DNA from: Acidobacteriaceae bacterium
Lineage (GTDB): Bacteria > Acidobacteriota > Terriglobia > Terriglobales > Acidobacteriaceae
Length of the DNA: 64,000 nucleotides
Reading direction: 5' to 3'
NCBI GenBank assembly: GCA_003132405.1
Contig: PKXQ01000064.1
Location: 48,706 to 112,705, forward strand
The stretch's first letter is position 1, and the number at the start of each line of letters is the position of its first letter. The position numbers were made by a program, and so were the translations under genes. The notes below the pieces were generated by a model, which worked only from the letters and a program-made list of their open reading frames with translations, was not told the origin of the DNA and searched no databases. Below, piece after piece: positions 1 through 8,511 of the stretch.

Positions 1-1
1 C

Positions 2-3000
2 CGCTTCGGATTCGCGGTAGGCGGCCCGGCCATCCCCAAGGAATTGTTGGGTGGAAAGACATACGCTTTCTTCAATTTCGAAGGGTTCCGGTGGCCCGGC
101 AATTCCGTAACTATTGCCCGAGACGTTCCCTCGCCCGCTCTGCGTAATGGGACCTTCACTGGAACGTCGAAAGCAACCTACGATCTTGCCGCTGCTGACC
201 CGCGGGGACTCGGACTTAATCCGCTGGTTTCGACGATCTGGAACACTTATGAACCAGCATCGAACGCAGGTTGTGTAAACCCTCTCTGCGACGGTGTCAA
301 CGTCCTGGAGTTCAAGGCTAATCTCAACGAGGCGAAAAAAAATAACTTCGCAGTAACGCGACTGGACCACGATTTTGGCAAAAGCTGGCACTTGATGTCG
401 AGCTGGCGTTATTTCAAGTTCGCGACCAACAGCACGGACGATCAGGTTGACGTCGGTGGCTTTTTCTCGGGCGATAAGCTTGGCGTACCGGCATCTCAGT
501 CCGGCGACCCGCAGCAAGCGTGGTTCTGGGTGGCGGGCCTGACGACCAACATTACCCCCAACACCACCAACGACTTCCATTACAGCTTCTTGCGCAACTG
601 GTGGCAGTGGCAACGAACCGGAGACACACCACAGATTGCGGGGTTGGGTGGGGCGCTTGAGATATTTTCCGGCGAGAGCAATGGTCTGACTGACGACCTC
701 TCTCCGTACAACGTAAACACGCAGAGCACGCGGACCCGTTTCTGGGATGGGCACGATCAGCTCTTTCGTGACGACATATCCATGCTGAAGGGCAATCATC
801 TGTTCCAGTTCGGCGGCCAGTATCAGCACAACTTCAACTGGCATTCGCGCACTGACAATGGTGGCGGAATCAACTACCAGCCTGTCTATCAGCTTGGCAC
901 AGGATCGGGCTCGGGACTCTCCAGCGATATTTCGTTTTGTTCAGCCACCTACCAGGGCGCACCTGATGTTCCGAACTGCGGTTCCCTCACTGCCGCTGCG
1001 CTCGGCATCGTCTCGATCGCACAGATTGCCTACACCCGTACTGGCCCGGATCTGACGCTGAACCCCCCGCTCACCCCTGCATTCGACAAGGTTACGATCC
1101 CCTATTACAACGTGTACTTCAGTGACACGTGGCACATGAAGAAATCAATCACCTTCACCTACGGTCTAGGCTGGGCCCTCGAAATGCCGCCGACCGAGGC
1201 CCAAGGCAAGCAGGTCGAACTCGTGTATTCCAGCGATCAGGACCTGGATACAGCTGCATATTTGGCCTCTCGCAAGCGTGCTGCCCTGTTGGGCCAGGTC
1301 TATAACCCCGAACTCGGCTTTGCATTGGTGGGCAACACCGGTGGCGGACTGAAATATCCCTACAATCCGTATTATGGCCAATTCAGCCCACGGGTCGCCA
1401 TCGCTTGGAACCCGCACTTCGACGCTGCTTCCATAGCGGGCAAGGCCTTCGGCTCAGACAATTCGGTTCTTCGCGCTGGATATGGCCGTCAATACGGACG
1501 CTTGAACGGCGTGGATCTCGTCTTGGTGCCTCTGCTGGGTACGGGACTCATACAAGCCGTACAGTGCATCGGGGCAAGCAATATCGCCGCTACCCCCTGC
1601 CTCGGGACGGGCGGACCAACGCTGAGCAACGCGTTCCGAATTGGGGTTGACAGCGCCCCGGGGCCCGGCACGATCAACGCGCCGCTCCCCACGCCCAGCG
1701 CAACCCTGCCGCAACCCGACTTCCCCGGCTATAACGCCATTGCCGCCGGTGCTGGCGAAGCTCTGGATGCCAATTTCCGGCCTACCTCAGTGGATTCGTT
1801 TGACGTCACTCTCCAGCGTCAGATATCAAGAAAGCTCACTTTGGAGGTCGGATACATCGGCCGCAGAATTACCCACGAGTATCAACCCATAGACCTCAAT
1901 GGTGTGCCTTACATGATGACGATGGGCGGGCAGACTTTCGCCAATGCTTGGAAGAATGTCATGTTGGAATATTGTGGCGGTGGCAGTGTGAAGGGCCTCG
2001 CTGGCGGCAACTGCGCGGGCAACGCGGGAGCCGTGACCTCGCAGCCATTCTTTGAGGCGGCGATGAACCCTAGCTTCTGCACGCCTCCAAACTGCACCGC
2101 TGCGGTTGTGGCAAGCCAGGCTAGCAACATTGCTCAAAACAACGTCTGGAGCACCTGGAGCGCGCTTGATAACGGCGATTTCAACTTCCCCCGCAGCATG
2201 CAGAGCACTCCAATCAACTGTGTGACCGGTACCGAAATCGGCTGTTCCGGTCAATTCACCTCGGGCGTCTCTGAGAACACCAGCTTCGGCCACGGCAACT
2301 ACAATGCCGGTTTCGCCTCGCTCAAGATGGCCGACTGGAAGGGCTTGACCTCCCAAACGAACTTCACTTGGTCTAAGGCACTCGGAACCGGGGCTTTGGT
2401 GCAAGCCACTAGTGGTTACACTGAGGATGATTCATTCAACCAGAACGAGATGTACGGTCCGCAGTTCTTCAACCGCAAATTCGTCTTTAACACCTTCATG
2501 GTCTACAGCCCAGCCTTTTACAAGGGGCAATCGGGCCTGCTCGGACGGGTCTTGGGAGGTTGGACCTTCTCGCCCATTTTCACCGCCGGCAGCGGCCAGC
2601 CCCTCCAGGTCTGGCCCGGGCCACAACTCACGACTGGCGCCTTCGGTGAGGCGGATCCTTCCGACAACTATCTCAGTCTTGAAAGTCCCGTACCGATCGG
2701 GCCGATCCCTAACCACGGCCATGCTCACTACAATGTGCCCTCGGGCGGGTTGCCGGTCAACCTATTCTCGAACCCGGCGGCAGCGATTGCCAACTACCGT
2801 AACCCGATTCTTGGTTTGGACAATAGAGATACTAACTTTGTTACCGGATTGCCCTACTGGAACCTCGACTTCAGCATAAAGAAGAACATTAGGATTGCTG
2901 AGAACGTGGCTTTCGAGTTTCAGACCGTTTTCGTCGATGTGCTAAATCACAACCAATGGCTTGATCCCAATCAGCCGTGGGGACTGTTTTCTCAGGGCAC

Positions 3001-3082
3001 CTTCGGCGCGCTGCTGGGCTCGGCGCAAGAGAACACCGGAGGCAACCGAGCGATCCAGTTCGGCGCTCGCGTTCGCTTCTAA
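2..3082 (+). CDS. TonB-dependent receptor, Oar-like (5' truncated by window edge)
   Basis: Outer-membrane beta-barrel of the large TonB-dependent receptor type that acidobacteria carry in many copies; such proteins import siderophores, glycans or peptides using energy from TonB. The reading frame is open from base 2, ahead of the first ATG at 44, and encodes FGFAVGGPAIPK then FFNFEGFR, the usual end of the plug region, so the signal peptide, carboxypeptidase-regulatory-like domain and TonB box lie outside the window. About 1,025 residues remain. The rest is rich in aromatic, Asn and Gly beta-strand segments and ends in ARVRF, a typical barrel C-terminus with a final Phe. A good hairpin terminator follows. 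The substrate cannot be told from sequence. Confidence 0.9.
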   Translation, partial: RFGFAVGGPAIPKELLGGKTYAFFNFEGFRWPGNSVTIARDVPSPALRNGTFTGTSKATYDLAAADPRGLGLNPLVSTIWNTYEPASNAGCVNPLCDGVNVLEFKANLNEAKKNNFAVTRLDHDFGKSWHLMSSWRYFKFATNSTDDQVDVGGFFSGDKLGVPASQSGDPQQAWFWVAGLTTNITPNTTNDFHYSFLRNWWQWQRTGDTPQIAGLGGALEIFSGESNGLTDDLSPYNVNTQSTRTRFWDGHDQLFRDDISMLKGNHLFQFGGQYQHNFNWHSRTDNGGGINYQPVYQLGTGSGSGLSSDISFCSATYQGAPDVPNCGSLTAAALGIVSIAQIAYTRTGPDLTLNPPLTPAFDKVTIPYYNVYFSDTWHMKKSITFTYGLGWALEMPPTEAQGKQVELVYSSDQDLDTAAYLASRKRAALLGQVYNPELGFALVGNTGGGLKYPYNPYYGQFSPRVAIAWNPHFDAASIAGKAFGSDNSVLRAGYGRQYGRLNGVDLVLVPLLGTGLIQAVQCIGASNIAATPCLGTGGPTLSNAFRIGVDSAPGPGTINAPLPTPSATLPQPDFPGYNAIAAGAGEALDANFRPTSVDSFDVTLQRQISRKLTLEVGYIGRRITHEYQPIDLNGVPYMMTMGGQTFANAWKNVMLEYCGGGSVKGLAGGNCAGNAGAVTSQPFFEAAMNPSFCTPPNCTAAVVASQASNIAQNNVWSTWSALDNGDFNFPRSMQSTPINCVTGTEIGCSGQFTSGVSENTSFGHGNYNAGFASLKMADWKGLTSQTNFTWSKALGTGALVQATSGYTEDDSFNQNEMYGPQFFNRKFVFNTFMVYSPAFYKGQSGLLGRVLGGWTFSPIFTAGSGQPLQVWPGPQLTTGAFGEADPSDNYLSLESPVPIGPIPNHGHAHYNVPSGGLPVNLFSNPAAAIANYRNPILGLDNRDTNFVTGLPYWNLDFSIKKNIRIAENVAFEFQTVFVDVLNHNQWLDPNQPWGLFSQGTFGALLGSAQENTGGNRAIQFGARVRF

Positions 3083-3104
3083 TTCCAGCTTCTAACTTCA
3101 ACCT

Positions 3105-3137
3105 TCGGGGCGCCACTTAAACGCCCCGATTTATTTT
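3105..3137 (+). terminator. Rho-independent terminator of the TonB receptor gene
   Basis: Perfect 8-bp stem TCGGGGCG (3105-3112) with CGCCCCGA (3122-3129), 9-nt loop, then a T-rich tail to 3137. It starts 23 nt after the receptor stop codon, and the next gene converges from the other strand. Confidence 0.8.
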
Positions 3138-3168
3138 GGGGATGATTATTATTTTCGGCGAGGCCGAA

Positions 3169-4188
3169 CTAAAAAGTGTTTTTATGCGTGTAGTAGCCGG
3201 CGCGGTAGTGGGATTGGAATGGGCCTCCGGCTGGCGGGTTTGTCAGGTCGACTTTTAGCTGGCGGAAGTCTGATCTTGAGTAGCGCTGCGAGGGATAGTA
3301 GGCCAGCAGATATTGCGTGCGCAGTTCGTCGCTGATCTGGCGGAAGGCGTCGTCCAGTTGCGCCAGCGACGTGGCGTAATAATATTTTCCGCCCGTATCC
3401 GCCGAGATTTGAATCAGCGCGTGCTCGCCTCCGGTATCGCGTCCGGCGCTGGCTTCGATGGGGACGATGATAATGCTGTAGATAATCGCCTCGGCCTCCT
3501 GGGCCGCGCGCAGCGCCTCTTTGTAGTCGACCTGGCTCATGGTGTCGCCGCCATCGGTGATCACGACCATCACTTTTCTTCCCTGCCGTCGGCTCAGCGC
3601 ATGTGCGCCCAAAAAAATCGCGTCATACAATGCGGTGGCTGAGCCATTGCGTCCGCGCTCGATTCCGGCATCGATTCTTTTCAGGTCAGAGGTGAAGGGG
3701 ACGACCTCGTTTACTTCTTCGCTGAATTTGTAGACGGCTAGGCCATCCTGCGGGCGCACGATGACGTGCGCAAACTTCTTCGCCGACGTGAGTTCGAGCG
3801 GCAGATCTTTTCTCGTACTCAGGCTCGTGTCTACTCCGAGCACAATCGACAGCGGCAGCGCCGACTCTTTGCTGAAGATCGCAATCTTCTGCTCTTTGTC
3901 ATCCTCTTTCAGCACGAAGTTTTCTTTCTGGAGATTCGCCACCGGAGCGCCGCGCGCATCCGTGACGGTCACGAAGACGTTGACCAGCTTGACGTCGACT
4001 TTGAGAGTGTCGGGATCATCGGCCGGCAGCGCAGGGGTTGCGGCAGCGATGAACGCGCCCGCGATCAAACACCCCAAAAGCAGCGAGCGACGGGCCACGA
4101 GCCACGACCTTATACCGCGCGATCTCAGCTCGTTACAGGATCTTAGATCGCAGCCCGCAACTCGTAGCACAACAGGGATTCGCCTCAT
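3169..4188 (-). CDS. Secreted VWFA-related domain protein (acidobacterial type)
   Basis: 339 residues. A basic N-terminus and hydrophobic stretch (about 34-53, ending near PALPADD) look like a signal peptide with a long n-region; a later start is possible. A short beta domain (about 60-105, with VDVKLVNVFVTVTD) precedes the von Willebrand A fold. The metal-site motif DTSLS (D120, S122, S124) is intact, and VMVVITDGGD carries the later acidic residue. This matches the VWFA-related family abundant in Acidobacteria, whose role is unknown; adhesion or protein binding is inferred. It begins 7 nt after the MoaD-MoaE stop, so the two are probably cotranscribed, although no functional link is obvious. 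Confidence 0.85.
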   Translation of the reverse strand: MRRIPVVLRVAGCDLRSCNELRSRGIRSWLVARRSLLLGCLIAGAFIAAATPALPADDPDTLKVDVKLVNVFVTVTDARGAPVANLQKENFVLKEDDKEQKIAIFSKESALPLSIVLGVDTSLSTRKDLPLELTSAKKFAHVIVRPQDGLAVYKFSEEVNEVVPFTSDLKRIDAGIERGRNGSATALYDAIFLGAHALSRRQGRKVMVVITDGGDTMSQVDYKEALRAAQEAEAIIYSIIIVPIEASAGRDTGGEHALIQISADTGGKYYYATSLAQLDDAFRQISDELRTQYLLAYYPSQRYSRSDFRQLKVDLTNPPAGGPFQSHYRAGYYTHKNTF

Positions 4189-4195
4189 TCAGGAG

Positions 4196-4978
4196 TTACT
4201 CATTATGATGCGGCTGGACCCCCGCGGTGCCTCCCGGCCGTCGAATTTCTTCCGGAAAAGGCTCACCGTCCGCCCACATCGCTCCATCTTCGAAGTATTC
4301 CTTCTTCCAGATCGGCACCGTCTTCTTTAATGTGTCGATAATCCAGCGGCAGGCCTCAAATGCTGCGCCCCGATGGGCAGCCGCGACCACGATCAAAACA
4401 CTCGTCTCGCCAATCTCCAACCGTCCCAGCCGGTGGACGATCGACGCCGCCCGCACTGCAAAGCGCTCCCGCGCTTGCGCGGCCAGGGATTTCATCTGCT
4501 GCAAGGCCATCGGCTCATAGGCCTCATAGTCGAGATAAAGCGTGCGCCGGCCCCGCGTGTTGTCGCGCACCACTCCATCGAAAATCACTGCAGCGCCATC
4601 CTCGGGACGTTTCAGCCCCTCGGCCACGATCGCCGCATCAATCCGCTCGCGAACAATGCGGACTTCGCCGAGCGCTTCCGCCGCTCTTTCCGCGGATCTT
4701 TCTGCCGCTCTTTCGGTCGGTTTTTCTGTCGAAGACCCGCCGCTCACCGGCGGCAACAGACCAACTTCATCGCCGTCGCGCAGCGTGCGCTCCACTCCTG
4801 AATATTCTTGATTCACCGCAATCGCCAGCGACGGCACCATCGCCTCAAATCGCGGCGCCCTCCGCGCGTAGTAGAGGAGCAATTCTCTCACCTGAGCTCC
4901 CTCCGGCAGATCGATGCTCTCCGCTGATCGGCCAACCAGATCTTTCAACGCTCCGAAAAAAAGCACGCTGATCTTCAT
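4196..4978 (-). CDS. moaDE: Molybdopterin synthase, fused small (MoaD) and large (MoaE) subunits
   Basis: Molybdopterin synthase puts the dithiolene sulfurs into precursor Z (cPMP) in the cytoplasm. Residues 1-81 form a MoaD ubiquitin-like fold, beginning MKISVLFFGA and ending PPVSGG. Residues about 105-250 are MoaE, with FDGVVRDNTRG, LDYEAY and the lysine motif VPIWKKEYF. The MoaD Gly-Gly (G80-G81), which must be a free C-terminus to carry the thiocarboxylate, lies inside the fusion and is followed by a charged Glu/Arg/Ala linker (ERAAERSAERAAE). Fused enzymes exist (mycobacterial MoaX), where cleavage after Gly-Gly is reported. No other moa genes are visible in the window. Confidence 0.92.
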   Translation of the reverse strand: MKISVLFFGALKDLVGRSAESIDLPEGAQVRELLLYYARRAPRFEAMVPSLAIAVNQEYSGVERTLRDGDEVGLLPPVSGGSSTEKPTERAAERSAERAAEALGEVRIVRERIDAAIVAEGLKRPEDGAAVIFDGVVRDNTRGRRTLYLDYEAYEPMALQQMKSLAAQARERFAVRAASIVHRLGRLEIGETSVLIVVAAAHRGAAFEACRWIIDTLKKTVPIWKKEYFEDGAMWADGEPFPEEIRRPGGTAGVQPHHNE

Positions 4979-5194
4979 ACGGTCACTTCATACCGTTAAT
5001 CGATATATGCGGGACCCAACTGACCGCTCGTGCCCTTCGTTAGCTCGTGTCACCAGTGTAGCGCGGCCCCATCCCGAAGGGCTTGTCCTTCGGTGCGGAT
5101 GACCTCGCATCGTCCGGCGATTGTTTCCGTTACCTCCGTAATGGTGCATTAGGTCACCTTCCCGCTTAGTCTGATGAGGAACGTTTCCCTTCGC

Positions 5195-5211
5195 GAGAGG
5201 AGGCTGTTATC
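5195..5211 (+). promoter_or_regulatory. Strong Shine-Dalgarno before a probable ATC start codon
   Basis: GAGAGGAGG (5195-5203) is followed after 5 nt by ATC (5209-5211), in frame with the downstream HEAT/PilZ gene. No ATG, GTG or TTG occurs in that frame between the preceding stop (TAG 5167-5169) and GTG 5308. Confidence 0.6.
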
Positions 5212-7923
5212 GATACCGCCGCCCAAACCGATGCCAGCCGCAGCGCGTCTGCGCGATCCTTCCTCCATAGCCTCAATATTCTGGTCAAGTACACGCGGCT
5301 TTATGGGGTGAATCATAAGCGCACCGAAGGCCAGTTCGAGACCGCGTGGAAGGAACTCCAACAGGCGCTGCCCAAAGGCGGTGACTCCGGTTTTCTGCTC
5401 GGTGTTTCCGACAACAAACTTCTTCTCGATGGCATTCCGCTCGAAGCGGGACAGGCGGAGCGCAGCTTCGCGCAATTGCTGACCGCTGCCGGCCTCTCCA
5501 GCATTCTATTTTCCAACAAAGTCACGCTCGACGACTTTACCCGTCTGGTGCGCGCTTTCGCGATGGGCGGCTCTAGAGCGCAGGACTTTGCCAAGCAGCT
5601 CAAGGAAATCTTCGGCGATAACAAAGAATCTTCCATCCGCATCAACGAGGTGAAGTTTGTCGCCGCCGATCCCGCTACCGGCGAAATTTCCATGGCGGCG
5701 CAGCTTGCCGCGCAGGCGCTCGGCCCTGAAGCCAAACAGTGGCTCAACGATCCGCAAAAACTCTTGCAATTAATCGCCGCCGCGCAGGGCGCAAGTTCGG
5801 GCGGTTCCGGTGGAGGAGGCGCGCCGCTTGGCAGCGTTCCTTCCGTTCCGATCCCCGCCGGCGTCGTCGCTGGCGGTTCGGCAACAGGCACACCCGCGGT
5901 CTGGACTGGTGGCGTCGTTCCCTTGCAAGAGGAAGAAGTCATCCAGACCATTCGCCTGCTCACTCATTTCGGCCAGGCCATGCAGGAGCCTAACGCCTCT
6001 CCGGAAAATCTGAAAGTTGAACTGGGCAAAGCGCCGGAAGGCGCCAAGGTCAATCTCGCGCAACTGCTCGAAAGTCTAGCGGCGCAGGCCTCGCAGAACA
6101 AAACCGCCGACAGCAATGACACGCCCTTGCTGATGAAAGCCGCCGAAAGTATGGCGATCAAGTTCGCCCTGGACCGCTATCAGCGCGGCGATGTAAAGGT
6201 CAACGCCGTCCACGACATGATGGAGCATATGAGCCGGCAGATGGACACGCTCCGCCAGATCCTGCGTGTCCAGGAAGACAAAATGTCGAAGGCTGGCATT
6301 CTGGTTGATTCGCACGCCGACATTCTCGATCGCATGTTCTGGGCCGAGATTCCTGAGGCCGGCAAAAAAAGTGTTCTGCTCTCCGGCGAAGCCGCCTGTG
6401 TGCCGCCTCGCAACATTCGCCAGTTCGTCGAAATTCTTTTTGATCGCGATGACAACGAGATCGCCGCTAAAATTCTTTCCAACTATTGCGCCGGTCTCAA
6501 CGCCAAGGATCCCGATCCTCGCCGCAAGACTGCTATTGGCCTCGCTCAACTCGCCGACCTCTTTGCCACCGCTCCCAATGAAGTCATGCCCAATGCCTTG
6601 GCCATGATCGCCGAGAAGTTGAGCAAGGAGAGCGACGCCGAAGTGCAAAGCCTGCTGAGCGCCGCCTTCGCGCGCTTTGGCCAGGAAGCATGCACCCGGA
6701 AAAAATATAAAGCCGTCGCCGAACTCTGCTTGTCGCTCGAAAACATCGGCCACGAACGTCCCGCACTGGTGCAGGATCTCCGTTCTCGCGTCGGCATCGA
6801 AAATCGCCTGCCCGAGATGATCGAAGAGGCGATCAACGCCGATCATATTCCAGAAGATCTAGTCGAGGTCCTGCAACAGCTTCCCAGACATTCCGTCGAA
6901 CACCTCGCCGACCGCTTCTTCCGCGCCCATCGGCGCGTTGAGTGCGATCGCATCGTCGAACTCGTTGGCGAACTCGGACAGCCTGCCCTCGACGATCTGC
7001 GCGACATTCTCCGGACCGGCCAGCCCCGCCAGGCTGCCTCTGCTGTCGGCCTGATGAGCCGACTCGCCGTCACCTCGCTGCTCGAGTTGCTGCCCTCGCG
7101 CATGGGCGAGTTCAATCGTTTTTATCAGGACGTGATCGTCCGCCAGATCGCCTATGGCGCCGCTCCTGATCGCGGGCGCACGCTGCTCGAGTTACTCGAA
7201 CTGCTCGACTCCATGATTCTGCCCGAGACCATCGATGAGATCGGCATGAGTCAGGATCGCAGCGCCAGCGCCAGCCTGATCGCGCTGGCGACGGCCGGCG
7301 AAGCGCACAATCGTCCGCCCTTCGTGCAATTGAAAGCCATCGAATCGCTCGGACGTTTGCGCGATGCCGAAGCGGTTCCCGTGCTGCGCAGCATCGTGGA
7401 AGACAAAAAGCTCTTCGGTTACAGCCAGCACCGTGAGTTGCGAATTGCCGCGATTCAAGCGCTATCCAAGATCGACCCGCGCTACGGCACGCAGGCTCTT
7501 GTCGAAAGCGGCCTCGAGGCCGGCGAACTCGCCATCGCTCCGCTCGATTCCGGCCCAGGATGTCCCTGGGTTCGTCAACGCCGTTATGAGCGCATCATTC
7601 TGCCGCGCACGCTTTCTGCCACACTTTCCAGTTCCTGGGGAAAGTCAAACATCGTGATGCGCGAGATGAGCCTTGGCGGCGGCATGGGCACCCGCAATGA
7701 CAATCTCCGCGTCGGCTCCGAAGCCCACGTCGAAATCTCGCTGGGCGTGAAAAAAATCCGCGGCGAAGTTCTCCTACGCCGCGCCCGCGTCAACGAGATC
7801 GGCTTCGAATTCGTCAGCATGGATCTCGACAGCCGCTACCGCCTGCGCCGCGTATTGGTCGAGGCTCTGCAAAAAGTCCCAGACAATCGATCGTCCAACT
7901 GGGACGGCGAAAGAAAAGTCTAG
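5209..7923 (+). CDS. HEAT-repeat protein with C-terminal PilZ domain, probable non-AUG start
   Basis: Large cytoplasmic protein, about 904 residues from the ATC at 5209, or 871 from GTG 5308. The upstream stretch encodes FLHSLNILVKYTRLYGVNHK running straight into the body, and the best Shine-Dalgarno lies before ATC, so the GTG start is probably too late. The middle is alpha-helical with HEAT-like repeats (for example around IESLGRLRDAEAVPVLRSIV). A Gly/Ser/Pro-rich low-complexity segment lies near 5790-5920. The last about 110 residues are PilZ-like: RRYER fits the RxxxR motif, but the usual (D/N)xSxxG reads EMSLGG, so c-di-GMP binding is uncertain. It is probably a signalling or motility regulator. 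It is transcribed away from moaDE. Confidence 0.8.
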   Translation: MDTAAQTDASRSASARSFLHSLNILVKYTRLYGVNHKRTEGQFETAWKELQQALPKGGDSGFLLGVSDNKLLLDGIPLEAGQAERSFAQLLTAAGLSSILFSNKVTLDDFTRLVRAFAMGGSRAQDFAKQLKEIFGDNKESSIRINEVKFVAADPATGEISMAAQLAAQALGPEAKQWLNDPQKLLQLIAAAQGASSGGSGGGGAPLGSVPSVPIPAGVVAGGSATGTPAVWTGGVVPLQEEEVIQTIRLLTHFGQAMQEPNASPENLKVELGKAPEGAKVNLAQLLESLAAQASQNKTADSNDTPLLMKAAESMAIKFALDRYQRGDVKVNAVHDMMEHMSRQMDTLRQILRVQEDKMSKAGILVDSHADILDRMFWAEIPEAGKKSVLLSGEAACVPPRNIRQFVEILFDRDDNEIAAKILSNYCAGLNAKDPDPRRKTAIGLAQLADLFATAPNEVMPNALAMIAEKLSKESDAEVQSLLSAAFARFGQEACTRKKYKAVAELCLSLENIGHERPALVQDLRSRVGIENRLPEMIEEAINADHIPEDLVEVLQQLPRHSVEHLADRFFRAHRRVECDRIVELVGELGQPALDDLRDILRTGQPRQAASAVGLMSRLAVTSLLELLPSRMGEFNRFYQDVIVRQIAYGAAPDRGRTLLELLELLDSMILPETIDEIGMSQDRSASASLIALATAGEAHNRPPFVQLKAIESLGRLRDAEAVPVLRSIVEDKKLFGYSQHRELRIAAIQALSKIDPRYGTQALVESGLEAGELAIAPLDSGPGCPWVRQRRYERIILPRTLSATLSSSWGKSNIVMREMSLGGGMGTRNDNLRVGSEAHVEISLGVKKIRGEVLLRRARVNEIGFEFVSMDLDSRYRLRRVLVEALQKVPDNRSSNWDGERKV

Positions 7924-7926
7924 AGG

Positions 7927-7961
7927 TGGGTCGCAGGTCTCAGGTGACGGGTCTCGGGAAA
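7927..7961. repeat. Heptad repeat array A (5 units)
   Basis: Period-7 units TGGGTCG, CAGGTCT, CAGGTGA, CGGGTCT, CGGGAAA directly after the HEAT/PilZ stop codon. Confidence 0.7.
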
Positions 7962-7996
7962 AACATTTAAGAGGTTTCAGAGCGCGGCCCCGGCGC

Positions 7997-8025
7997 AAAA
8001 AAAAGGCTCCTTTAGGCCAGGAGCC
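7997..8025 (-). terminator. Rho-independent terminator of the atp operon
   Basis: Read on the minus strand: GGCTCC stem, 9-nt loop, GGAGCC, then eight T (A-run 7997-8004 on the plus strand). It lies 30 nt beyond the atpE stop codon. Confidence 0.85.
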
Positions 8026-8054
8026 ATTTCCACTCGACAAGCCACAAATTCTTC

Positions 8055-8366
8055 TTACGCTACCTTTACGAAAATAATAACCAGCGTAAACAGCACCAAG
8101 GACTCGATGAACGCGAGCCCAAGAATCAGCGCAACCATAATTCCAGGCCGCGCGGCCGGATTGCGTCCCAGGGAATCGCAAGCTGCACCGGCAACTTTCC
8201 CCTGTCCAAGCGCCGCCAATCCCGCCGCGAGTGCAATCGCAAAGCCGGAGGTCAGTGCCACCCAGTTGGTGCCCCCTGCCGCTCCAGCCGCGCCTTGCGC
8301 AAACGCCGGCACCGCCATCACCGACGCCATCATCATCATGAACATCAACATCAGGAATTTCCGCAT
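8055..8366 (-). CDS. atpE: ATP synthase F0 subunit c
   Basis: Forms the rotating c-ring of the ATP synthase. 103 residues, longer than the usual 75-85 because of an extra hydrophobic, Met-rich N-terminus (MRKFLMLMFMM to about AFAQG) that looks like a signal peptide. Two membrane helices follow: the first has GLAALGQGKVAG, then the polar loop GRNPAA, and the second has the ion-binding carboxylate E88 in AFIESLVLF. A Ser follows the Glu but the Thr of the sodium-binding signature is absent, so protons are the likely coupling ion. It is the last gene of the atpZ-I-B-E cluster, followed by a terminator. atpFHAGDC are not in the window. Confidence 0.95.
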   Translation of the reverse strand: MRKFLMLMFMMMMASVMAVPAFAQGAAGAAGGTNWVALTSGFAIALAAGLAALGQGKVAGAACDSLGRNPAARPGIMVALILGLAFIESLVLFTLVIIFVKVA

Positions 8367-8445
8367 TGTGTCTCTCCTTAGTATGAATTGCCGCCAGTGG
8401 GTGGTTGACGCCGCGCTCTATAGCCGACGCCCTCACGCTGAGCGG

Positions 8446-8473
8446 CAGTAACCAATTGCCAGTACCCAGCACC
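8446..8473. repeat. Heptad repeat array B (4 units), left half of an inverted pair
   Basis: Units CAGTAAC, CAATTGC, CAGTACC, CAGCACC in the atpE-atpB gap. Complementary to array C 17 nt away. Confidence 0.75.
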
Positions 8474-8490
8474 CCGAAAGAGCGCTTCAC

Positions 8491-8511
8491 CGGGTACTGG
8501 GTACTGGTTTA
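8491..8511. repeat. Heptad repeat array C (3 units), right half of an inverted pair
   Basis: Units CGGGTAC, TGGGTAC, TGGTTTA, running up to the atpB stop codon (8509). Can pair with array B as a hairpin in the atpB-atpE mRNA. Confidence 0.75.

Noticed and set aside
1826..2404. Minus-strand 192-codon open frame inside the TonB receptor gene
   Set aside because: Antisense shadow of a GC-rich coding sequence, with no signals of its own.
5308..7923. GTG 5308 as the true start of the HEAT/PilZ gene
   Set aside because: No Shine-Dalgarno before it, and protein-like sequence continues upstream to the AGGAGG at 5198-5203.
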